Source: Azotimanducus sp965220185
GTDB taxonomy: Bacteria > Pseudomonadota > Gammaproteobacteria > Pseudomonadales > Azotimanducaceae
Assembly: GCA_965220185.1 (NCBI GenBank)
Contig: OZ244807.1
Coordinates: 434,001 to 498,000, forward strand
DNA: 64,000 nt
Direction: 5' to 3'
The notes beneath the pieces are model-generated. The model was given only the letters and a program-made list of their open reading frames with translations. It did no database searches and had not been told where the DNA came from. The translations under genes and the position numbers were made by a program. How positions within the stretch are numbered: position 1 is the stretch's first letter; every line of letters starts with the position of its first letter. Of this stretch, positions 18,593 through 27,300 are shown in pieces.

Positions 18593-19209
18593 GGCGCACC
18601 GTCCCAGGAAGCAAACTTTTCAATCAGACGCAGTCCAACGCGACCGCTTTTCTCCGGGTGGAACTGGACACCGAAGTAGCTCTGCACGCCAAGCGCACAG
18701 CAAAAATCATGTTCGTAGTTGGCCTTCGCGTAGATGATGGATGCGTCTTCCGGTTGCGGGAAGAAGCTGTGGACGAAGTAGAACGCATCGCCCGATTCGA
18801 AACCGTCCAAGAGCGGGTGCGCAGACACGGGTTTGACTTCATTCCATCCCATGTGCGGCACTTTCAGGCGCTTGTCCGAGAAGTCAAAGCGGCGAACTCG
18901 ACCGGCGATCAGCGCCAAGGTCGGCGTGTCGCCTTCTTCGGAGTGCTCAAGTGAGATTTGCAGACCGAGACAGATGCCGAGCATCGGCGTGCCAGCGTGA
19001 AAGGCGTCGATCAGGGCGACATCAAGCCCGTCCCGCTTGAGGCTCTTCATCGCGCTCGGCGCCGCGCCGACACCTGGGAAGATGATGCGGCTCGCTTTTG
19101 AAACGATGCGCGGATCGGATGTGATCTTGGCGGCAAGCCCGACTTCGGCGCAGGCGCGGGCAACGCTTCTCAGGTTGCCCGCGTCATAGTCGATGATGGT
19201 TGCGGTCAA
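18574..19209 (-). CDS. hisH: Imidazole glycerol phosphate synthase, glutaminase subunit HisH
   Basis: 211 residues, class I glutamine amidotransferase. The catalytic triad is seen in GICLGLQ (Cys) and FHPEKSG (His, Glu); the oxyanion strand FPGVGA lies at about 45-50. It feeds ammonia to HisF. Its start overlaps the upstream methyltransferase stop by ATGA (19206-19209), and its end overlaps hisF, indicating tight translational coupling. Confidence 0.95.
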   Translation of the reverse strand: MTATIIDYDAGNLRSVARACAEVGLAAKITSDPRIVSKASRIIFPGVGAAPSAMKSLKRDGLDVALIDAFHAGTPMLGICLGLQISLEHSEEGDTPTLALIAGRVRRFDFSDKRLKVPHMGWNEVKPVSAHPLLDGFESGDAFYFVHSFFPQPEDASIIYAKANYEHDFCCALGVQSYFGVQFHPEKSGRVGLRLIEKFASWDGAPCSPSA

Positions 19210-20066
19210 GAGGCCGGCTTCACAAACTTCAGCGTCATTCGATTGGACTCGCCGATGGCATCGCGCGCAGCCCGACCTTCAGCATCGTCTTCGTCCACGC
19301 CAGCGTAGCGGGGCGGCAGACGCCAGACGATGTCCTCTTCGGTCGGCTGATCTTTGTCATTAGCGTTGATGTCGGATTCGGCGGCAAGTTCAAACCCCGC
19401 AGCCTCCATCAGCCCCACTACATAGCTGCGCTTGAGGTAGCCGTTTGCACCGCTCGCCCAGGCATCGGTGCGTTCTTCCGGGGACTCATGCTGCACGATG
19501 CCGACCACGCCGCCGGGCTTGAGGGCATTCCAAGCGTCTTTAACGGCGGCTTTCAGGTGCGCGCCGTCCTCGCTCGCGCGATTGAGATTGTGCATGGCCC
19601 GGATAAGCAGGAACGCATCGGCGCTTTCCTGCATGGCTTCGGGCAGCGCGCCCAAAGTGAACGCCCCCACGCTCGCGCCGTCTTCACCTGCCCAGTCCAT
19701 AGCCTCCGCTGGCCAGTCCGCTGGCCAGGTGTTTCGCGATGCAAGGAACTGCTCGTTGTCGTAGACAGCAGCCCAGGCTTCGAGCGGATAGTCGGCGCCG
19801 ATGACCTTGCCGTCGGCGCCGAGATACGGGAGGAGAATCTTCGTATACCAACCGCTGCGACCCGGCAGTACTTCGACGACCGTCATGCCCGGCTCAATGC
19901 CGAAGAATTCAAGCGTCTCCTGCGGATGCCGATGCGCATAGCGCGCTTGCACCGCATCAGGCTGAGCGGCAAGGACTCCGGCGAGCTTTTCGCTGTCTGC
20001 GACAACGAGGGGGGAGATAGCGACAGCCACGAGTGCAGTCAGCGAGGCGAGGAGCATTTTTGTCAT
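19206..20066 (-). CDS. Exported class I methyltransferase-like protein (COG4798 type)
   Basis: 286 residues with a signal peptide of about 23 residues (hydrophobic core ending VVADS). SAM-binding fold: GMTVVEVLPGRSGWYTKIL is motif I, and LKPGGVVGIVQHE fits the post-IV region. Such predicted methyltransferases with signal peptides are widespread in proteobacteria, and their substrate is unknown. Coupled to hisH by a 4-base overlap, though a link to histidine synthesis is not evident. Confidence 0.75.
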   Translation of the reverse strand: MTKMLLASLTALVAVAISPLVVADSEKLAGVLAAQPDAVQARYAHRHPQETLEFFGIEPGMTVVEVLPGRSGWYTKILLPYLGADGKVIGADYPLEAWAAVYDNEQFLASRNTWPADWPAEAMDWAGEDGASVGAFTLGALPEAMQESADAFLLIRAMHNLNRASEDGAHLKAAVKDAWNALKPGGVVGIVQHESPEERTDAWASGANGYLKRSYVVGLMEAAGFELAAESDINANDKDQPTEEDIVWRLPPRYAGVDEDDAEGRAARDAIGESNRMTLKFVKPAS

Positions 20067-20143
20067 TTGAATGGCTTGAGCTACGGTGGAGGGCGCAATT
20101 CTATCAAGAGGTGTGTGTCCCTTTTTGACTAAGATGCGCAGTC

Positions 20144-21148
20144 ATGGATGCCGTGCTGCTGTGTAATCTAGGTTCGCCAAGTGCTCCGCGCACGCCGGAA
20201 GTGCGCGCCTACCTACGCGAATTTTTGATGGATGGGCATGTGCTGCAGATGCCGCGCGCGGCGCGCTGGGCGCTCGTCAACCTTCTCATCCTGCCGTTTC
20301 GACCAGGCCGGACAGCCGAGGCTTACGAGAGCATCTGGACACCAAGCGGCTCTCCACTGATTGCGTTCACCAAGGCGCTCGCATCTGCGCTTGAAGATGA
20401 GATCAAATTGCCCGTCGCGATTGGCATGCGCTACGGTTCGCCTTCGATTCAGTCAGGTCTTGAAGCGCTTACCAAGCGTGGCGCCAAGCGCGTGCTGCTC
20501 GCGCCGCTCTACCCGCAGTTCGCCGATTCCACGACAACAACCTGTGTCGAGCGTGCCGAGTTGGAGGCCGCCAAACTTGGGCTAGATCTGCGCGTGCTTG
20601 CGCCGTTTTACTCGCAAGAACCTTGGCTCGATGCGGTCGCGACAAGCATCAAGCACGCCATGCCCAAGGAAACCGACTGCCTGCTCCTGAGCTATCACGG
20701 GCTGCCGGAAGCGCACATCAAGCGCGCCGACCCAACCGGCCAGACTTGCCTTCGGCAAGCGCACTGCTGTCAAGCACCCGGAGATGCCGCGGCCACCTGT
20801 TACAGGCACCAATGCCTTGTAAGCGGTCACGAGATCGCGAAGCGACTCGGTCTTAACGAAAATCAATATCGCATCAGTTTTCAGTCGCGCCTAGGGCGTG
20901 CCAAATGGCTGCTGCCAGCGACCGATGAAATGCTTGAGCGATTGCCCTCCGAAGGCGTCAAACATCTTGCCGTCGCCTGCCCCGGGTTCACTGCCGACAA
21001 TCTTGAAACACTCGAAGAAATCGGCATCCGCGGCAAGGAGAGCTTTCTTGGTGCAGGCGGCGAATCCTTCATGCTCGTGCCCTGTCTCAACAGTGATGCG
21101 AAATGGGTCAAGGCGCTTGCGCAATTGTGCATGCAGTTTCCAGATTAA
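20144..21148 (+). CDS. hemH: Ferrochelatase with Cys-rich insert
   Basis: 334 residues. Inserts ferrous iron into protoporphyrin IX, the last step of haem synthesis. Family features are LLCNLGSPSAP at the start, the catalytic His in LLLSYHGLPEAH, SFQSRLGRAKWLLP and CPGFTADNLETLEEI. The segment CLRQAHCC...CYRHQC supplies five cysteines within about 25 residues, suggesting an internal [2Fe-2S] cluster as known in some bacterial ferrochelatases. It stands alone and ends in a terminator that overlaps its last codons. Confidence 0.93.
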   Translation: MDAVLLCNLGSPSAPRTPEVRAYLREFLMDGHVLQMPRAARWALVNLLILPFRPGRTAEAYESIWTPSGSPLIAFTKALASALEDEIKLPVAIGMRYGSPSIQSGLEALTKRGAKRVLLAPLYPQFADSTTTTCVERAELEAAKLGLDLRVLAPFYSQEPWLDAVATSIKHAMPKETDCLLLSYHGLPEAHIKRADPTGQTCLRQAHCCQAPGDAAATCYRHQCLVSGHEIAKRLGLNENQYRISFQSRLGRAKWLLPATDEMLERLPSEGVKHLAVACPGFTADNLETLEEIGIRGKESFLGAGGESFMLVPCLNSDAKWVKALAQLCMQFPD

Positions 21149-21170
21149 AACTGGAAACTGCATGATTTTT
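21131..21170 (+). terminator. Intrinsic terminator at the end of hemH
   Basis: A perfect 13-bp stem (ATGCAGTTTCCAG / CTGGAAACTGCAT) with a 7-base loop lies at 21131-21163 and is followed by GATTTTTG. It includes the last hemH codons and the stop. The AT-rich stem and short T run make it moderately convincing. Confidence 0.65.
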
Positions 21171-21178
21171 GCCATAGA

Positions 21179-22360
21179 ATGCCGGGCATGATTCCAAGAG
21201 CACTTGCGAGTTCAGCTCAAAAGGCGTTTGCTGAGTACCCGGTTGTGACGCTCACCGGGCCGAGGCAGTCGGGCAAAACGACGCTTGCAAGAAGCCTCTT
21301 CGACCTGCCCTATGTCAATCTCGAAGCCCTCGATGACCGCGAGTTCGCTGCGCACGACCCCCGTGCATTCCTTGCACGCTATGCGGACGGCGCAATCATC
21401 GATGAGATTCAGCGCGCCCCCGATCTCACCTCCTATCTGCAAGGACATGTCGATGAGACGAATCATTCTGGCCAGTTCGTGCTCACCGGCAGTTATGACT
21501 TCGCGATCCGCGAACAGGTAAGCCAATCGCTTGCAGGTAGAAACGCGCTGCTCACCCTCCTACCCCTGTCCCAGGAAGAGCTAGGCAATGCTGGTCTCGC
21601 AGGGCAAAGTCACTATGACGACATGCTCACGGGCGGCTATCCGAGAATTTACGACAAGGGACTCAATCCCACAGAATTTCATCGAGACTATGTGGGCACC
21701 TATCTTGAGAGAGATTTGCGACAACTCAGCGCCGTGCGAGACCTGTCTCAATTCCAAACCTTCATGCGCCTGTGCGCGGCTAATATCGGGGCGCTACTCA
21801 ACCTGAACCGCCTCGCGAACGATTGCGGCATCAGCCAGACCACGGCGACCGAATGGCTGACGCTCATGGAAGCGAGCTATGTGCTGTTTCGGTTGCAGCC
21901 CTATTTTGCGAACACGCGAAAACGCCTGGTGAAGCGCCCAAAGCTCTACTTCCACGACACGGGGCTCGCTTGTTTTCTGCTTGGCATCACAGCACCTGAA
22001 CATCTCGAACACCACCCCTTGCGTGGCGCCATGTTTGAGAATTGGGTGATTAGCGAAGTCATGAAATTCGATATCGCGCACAACCACTTCGCCAGCCTTG
22101 CCTTCTATGCCGACGCGGGTGGCCATGAAGTAGACCTCATCTATCGTCATGGGCCTGATCTTGTGCCAATTGAGATCAAGTCAGGGCAGACCTTTCACAG
22201 CGACTATTTCAAGGGGATCAGCTATTTCGCAAAGCACTTCCCATCGCACCCGGGCGCCATCGTCTATGCAGGCGATACTTCGCAGCAGCGCAGCGACGAA
22301 CGGTGCGTGGTAGCCGTGCGCGAGCTACCGCAATTTCTTCATGGCTTGCAGGGAAATTGA
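21179..22360 (+). CDS. AAA-14 / DUF4143 ATPase
   Basis: 393 residues (alternative ATG 21188). N-terminal AAA_14 P-loop: TLTGPRQSGKTTLARSL, Walker B-like IIDEIQ, then a LTGSYDFAIR sensor and GRNALLTLLPLS. The C-terminal DUF4143 domain has a nuclease-like core with ENWVISEVMK, GHEVDLIY and PIEIKSGQ, the D-E-K arrangement of PD-(D/E)xK folds. A common family of unknown role, frequent in accessory DNA. Begins directly after the hemH terminator; a transfer is possible. Confidence 0.88.
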   Translation: MPGMIPRALASSAQKAFAEYPVVTLTGPRQSGKTTLARSLFDLPYVNLEALDDREFAAHDPRAFLARYADGAIIDEIQRAPDLTSYLQGHVDETNHSGQFVLTGSYDFAIREQVSQSLAGRNALLTLLPLSQEELGNAGLAGQSHYDDMLTGGYPRIYDKGLNPTEFHRDYVGTYLERDLRQLSAVRDLSQFQTFMRLCAANIGALLNLNRLANDCGISQTTATEWLTLMEASYVLFRLQPYFANTRKRLVKRPKLYFHDTGLACFLLGITAPEHLEHHPLRGAMFENWVISEVMKFDIAHNHFASLAFYADAGGHEVDLIYRHGPDLVPIEIKSGQTFHSDYFKGISYFAKHFPSHPGAIVYAGDTSQQRSDERCVVAVRELPQFLHGLQGN

Positions 22361-22452
22361 ACGCGGGAATTAATATCCCCTAGTTTCAACTTGCTAGCGC
22401 AACGCTCCAGAAGTTAAGAAGGGTCGGGTGAATAACTCCGAGGGGTTCAATT

Positions 22453-22644
22453 CTAAGGTTGGATATTTCTCTCAAGGACAAGATTCTTGAACTCGCGCTC
22501 GATTCGCTCGCGTTCAATCGATTGACGGTCCTGTACCCTTTTGCGGAAGCCCTGAGGAATTGTCAAAACCGTTTCACCGGGACATTCTCTCGCTGCTTTT
22601 TCAATTAGCCCGAGGTACTCTTGGAGCTTTGCTTGGTCATTCAT
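22453..22644 (-). CDS. 63-residue protein downstream of Ntn-hydrolase
   Basis: Small charged protein, predicted helical, with QSIERERIEREFKNL as a likely coiled or amphipathic C-terminal helix. It starts 19 bases after the Ntn-hydrolase stop on the same strand and is probably cotranscribed. No family recognised. The tight pairing suggests a partner or regulator; this is inference. Confidence 0.6.
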   Translation of the reverse strand: MNDQAKLQEYLGLIEKAARECPGETVLTIPQGFRKRVQDRQSIERERIEREFKNLVLERNIQP

Positions 22645-22663
22645 CGGTTAATCCTATCATCTA

Positions 22664-23958
22664 TCAGCCAGCATAATCATCGCCAAAATTGACGCTTTGG
22701 CGAGAGAAATAGTGCGGATTGAGCACTTGTTCGAAGTAGTGTTTGCGCTTGATCCATACAAAGCCATCGGACTTGCTAATCACGCAGACATCGATCGGGC
22801 CGCCAACCGATTCGGTTGGTCGAGTTACCTTCTCCTTCAGCGACTCCAGCATGATCAGCGTCTCCGCCAACTCAGCCATTTCATCCACCGGCAAGGATCC
22901 GATGATACGCATTAGAGGCTGAGCATGATTCTGGTAGGCCGTGCTTATCCAATTATCTGTGTGCTGTTTGAGAGTCTCTTCGACATGCTGGATAAAGCTA
23001 TCTCCAACTTCGATTCCGTGCTCTTTGGAAACTGACTCAATCAGGTCCTCGAACCTCAATCGGGTTTCATTTTGTACCGAACTCAACACATCTGGACTGA
23101 AACCAAACAGGAACGTGTTGACCATCGCAGTTGTGGCGAAGGGTTTGATGTATGAGGGCGCGTTTCGGTCAATGCTCTGCTCCACCTCATCACACATGAG
23201 CCTGCCGCACAGAAAACCAAAGCAATCGTAAGCTATATATGTGGGAAAGTAGTCGCTGTCGCCAAATCCAGCGAACACAATCCCTGTCTTTTCCATGTAT
23301 TGACTGTAGCGCTTGATCAATAGCTTTATAGCCAGTTCTGATAAACAGGAAAAACTCACATCTCCAACTTGTCGATGACCATGAAACTGCTCTTGGAGTG
23401 ATTGCGTCAACGTTCCAGAATGCAACTCTAGCGCCTCTTCCAAGTCATGTTGCTCAAAGTGCACCGGTAGGGTTTCGGCATCGATCTCAGCCAAGTCATC
23501 GCTCATGACTCTATCGATTGCATTTCTCCGAGCCACATCAGACTCGGCCTCGTCAACAGTCTCCGATTTAAGAACATTGAGGAATAGATGCATGATCGCC
23601 GCATTACCTGCATCGGTTAAGAACGATGTTTTTGATCTTCATCTGAAAAAAGCTCTTTTTGTTGCTTGATGTAAGCAAACAGATCTTGAGCGTAACCTTT
23701 AAGGCTTGCAAATGATTGCTTCCTCAAATGCTGTTCACGAAAATCCTTGACGAGGATGTCCCATGGGACACCTTGAAGGTTCGCGGCCGCGTAAACCATG
23801 ATGCCCACTGGTTGGAACTTGGACAATTGAAATATCTTGTGAGTGCCTTTGAAGTAGCGTTCCTCCTTGCGGTCGCCCACCCATTGGGTGACCGTAGTTG
23901 CGCTGTCCGCAGCCATGACCACGGCCTGCTTATTCATAATGACTACTTCACAAGTCAC
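22664..23958 (-). pseudogene. Proteasome-like Ntn-hydrolase, split by one frameshift (or programmed slip)
   Basis: Two abutting frames encode one protein of about 430 residues. The first (23958-23617, GTG start) begins M-T-C-E-V-V, as in HslV where Met is removed to expose Thr. It has the proteasome Asp in VVMAADSATT (D17 counting Thr as 1) and a Lys in THKIFQL (K40), so the Thr-Asp-Lys set is in place. The second frame (from about 23620 to 22664) carries GIVFAGFGDSDYFPTY and a helical C-terminal half. The break lies at an A5 run (GATCAAAAACATCG, about 23620-23630 on the opposite strand): one extra A would join QK to TSFLTDAGNAA. Long uncharacterised proteins starting this way exist in other bacteria as far as I recall. 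The function is unknown, perhaps a self-processing peptidase. Genuine mutation, sequencing error or recoding cannot be told apart here. Confidence 0.65.
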
Positions 23959-24200
23959 CTCTCTTTATTCCAAATCCACAGATTGCACTTGCCCAAGTGT
24001 AGTGGTAGAGACATTACGATGTCAACTTATCTACTTACATGAACTATATGTCGTAGCAAAGCAGCCTGGCAGGGTTCATTGAGACACTGCTGGATGGCGC
24101 TTCGTACCGCGATTTTCCCACCTGACAGGGACAGTGCCGTATTTCGCGCACTGAGAGCAGCTAACAGGTCGCAAGCTGGCATCTCAACCAAACTTTTCGC

Positions 24201-24285
24201 CTACCACCGCTCCACCAAATCCACCCCGTAGGTCTTCGGCAACCCGTAGTACGCAGGTGTCAAGCGCTGGAACCCAGTCCCGAAA
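24201..24285 (-). pseudogene. Possible C-terminal remnant of an outer-membrane receptor
   Basis: A 28-codon minus-strand stretch ending TPAYYGLPKTYGVDLVERW-stop resembles TonB-dependent receptor C-termini (PRTYG followed by alternating hydrophobic strand and a terminal aromatic residue). No upstream body remains. The rest of the 388-base gap 23959-24346 contains no gene I can support. Confidence 0.25.
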
Positions 24286-24346
24286 TCGAGGGGGACCGTC
24301 GGAGGTCAAGAGCCACCGTCAGCGAGTGTCCGCTGACAATACACCT

Positions 24347-27300
24347 TCAATCCCCTTCAGGCCGCAGCACAAACAACAGGTCGCCAGCGTTGATCTGCTG
24401 GCCTGACGAGCGGTTGATGCGCGTCACGCGATAGCGCTTGCTCTCATCGTAGAGCGTCTGATCGCCCTGATTGAAATCCATGAGGCGCAGCGGCGTGAAC
24501 ACCTTCATCGCTTCGATCTGACAGAGAATGTCAGTGACCCCGACAACTTCTCCGATCGACACAAACTCAGGATCGCCCGGACTCGGCGTCATGTAGACGA
24601 TGCCAGTGCTCGCTGCGAGCACCTTGACCTCGTCGCTACCTTCGATGGCAAGTGCATCGGCATCAAGCGCGTCGGTGCGCGCACCAGCGGCCGCATTGAT
24701 GCGCTCGATAAGCACATCAACATCGGTGCGCGCCATGAACTCTTCCATGAAGTTGGTGTCGTAGCGACCTTTCTTAAAGACATCGTCGCTCAAGATCGAC
24801 TTCAGGAGTTCGACGTTGGTGCAGATGCCTTCAATGCGAACTTCGCTCAAAAATCTGTGCAAACGCTTGATGCAGTCATTGCGCGAGCGCCCGGTCGCGA
24901 TGATCTGCGCCACCAGGCTGTCGTAGTAAGGCGACACGCTGCGCCCTTCGGAGATGCAGCAAATGACATCCACCTTGTCATCGTCGGGCAGCACACACCT
25001 TGTCACCGCCCCTGGGTCGGGACGGAACACGGGCTTTCCGTTTGAGTCGCGCACGAGCCGCTCAGCGTTGATCCGCGCTTCGATGGCGTAGCCCTTTTCC
25101 TTGGGCGACATGTGCTCGATGCTCGCGCCGCCGGCAATCTCGAACTGCGCACCAACAATGTCGATGCCGGACACATGCTCGGTGACCGGATGCTCCACCT
25201 GCAGGCGCGTGTTCATCTCCATGAAGTAGACATCGTTGTTGGCGAGATCGAAAATGAACTCGACCGTGCCCGCGCCCACATACTCCACCGCATCGGCAAG
25301 CGATGCCGCGTATTCGAGCACGCGCGTCCGCAATTCGGCTGGCAGCATCGTCGATCCAGATTCCTCAAAGATCTTCTGCTTGTCGCGCTGCACACTGCAA
25401 TCCCGCAGTCCAAGGATGCGCGTGTTGCCATGCGTATCGCGCAACACCTGCACTTCAATGTGGCGCAGCGAAGTCACATAGCGCTCCAGATATACATCGC
25501 CACTCCCGAAAGCGGCGCGCGCCTCAACGGTCACACGCGTGTAGAGCTCGTGGAACTGATCAAAGGACTCGACCACTTGCAAGCCCTTGCCGCCGCCGCC
25601 ATGTACGGCCTTGATGAGCACCGGAAAGCCGATGCTGCTTGCCATGTCGAGGCCGCTTTCGACATCGCTCAAGATGCCGTGGCTGCCGGGCACGACGGTC
25701 ACGCCTTGCTCGCGCGCGGTGTTGATGGCATTGGACTTGTTGCCCATGACTTCCATGCTGCTCACAGGCGGGCCGACGAAATTGACGCCGTGACTACGGC
25801 AAAGCTCCGCGAACTGCGCATTCTCGGAAAGAAAGCCGATGCCGGGATGCAGGGCATCGACCTGTTCCTGCTGGCACACCCTGATGACGCTCTGCGCATT
25901 CAAATAACTCTCATCCGGGGTGTTGCCGCCGATGCACACGAGCTGGTCATTGCCTTGAAGCATGCTCGCGGGCACCGATTCCATATCCGGGTCCGATTGC
26001 ACGAGCACGACCTCAATGCCGAGGCGCTGCGCAACGCGAATGAGCTTGACCGCTGTGCAGCCGCGAGCATGGATGAGCACGCGCTTGACTGGACGAATCA
26101 AGTCGCTCTCCGCAACCTCACGCTGCGTCGTCTCGGGGAGCGCCGTGCCAAACTCGCCCTGTAGTACCCGCCCGAGCACATCCTCGACGCTCTCTGAGGG
26201 CACTGGTATGTCGGCATCGATCTGCCGCAATTCGGCATCAATGTCGTCAATGAATGGATGCTTGACGAGCCCTTGCATGGCACCATCGACAAGCGAGAGA
26301 TAGTTCGACAAGGTGCACAGGGACGATAAGTTGGATTGCACCACGATTTGCCCGGCGAAGGGCATGTTGGCACCAGAGAAGTAGTAGGTCTGCGCGAGCG
26401 GATGGGTGACGAAGCTTGCCTGCGCGCCGCCGGTGCAGTCGCCATAGCCGAACACCACGACTGGCAAGTCATTGTCGCGCACGAAGCGAGTCACGCGGTC
26501 GTTGACCGCCGCCATCGAAAACAGTGCGCCAGCGCCTTCCTTGGTCTGCATGCCGCCCGAGGAGATGAAGCATACGACCGGCAGCTTGCGCAGCGCGCAA
26601 TCGACGAGCAATCGACAGAACTTCTCGGCGCTCGCCATGTCGAAACTGCCCGCTTGGAATTTGATGTTGGAGACCACCACACCCACCTGCCCGCTGCCTT
26701 GCTCGGGCAGGATGCCGGGCTTGAGCGTGCCAATGCCTGTGACGATGCCGCAGGGCGGCAGGCCGCGCGCGATCGCGCCGTCAATAGACTGGCGAAAACC
26801 CGGAAACTCGCACGGATCGGAACTCAAAAAGTCGGCATACAACTCATCAAATTGATCAAAATAAGCTTCCGTGAAGCGATCAAAGCCGAGGTCTACTGAA
26901 CGCTTGTAGCGCAGCAGGAGGTTCTGAATGAGCAGGTCTCGATAAGCGATCGTTAGCCGATACCAGAAGTTCTTGCGCCTGCCGATGCTGACCGGTGCGA
27001 TGCGTCCGTCGAAGCGCTTGCCATCGCGGGTGCTCGCAAGATAATTGGGCAGAAGGCGCGAGAAAAAGAACGTCACCACCACGAGCAGGGTGTCGGACAG
27101 GTGCGCGACACCAGCCCGCTTCCACTCTTCCACGGCGTTGAGAAAACCGCTGCTTCTCGATGTGGACATCAGCACCTGGTACCAATCGAAGAAGCGCTTT
27201 TCGAGACGCAGGAATTCAGCTTCTTCAAGCGTCTCCTTGGTCGGCGCATCAAATGCGCTGTGCCACGCATTGGTAAGGGCGCCTCGCAGAAGGTCGCGAA

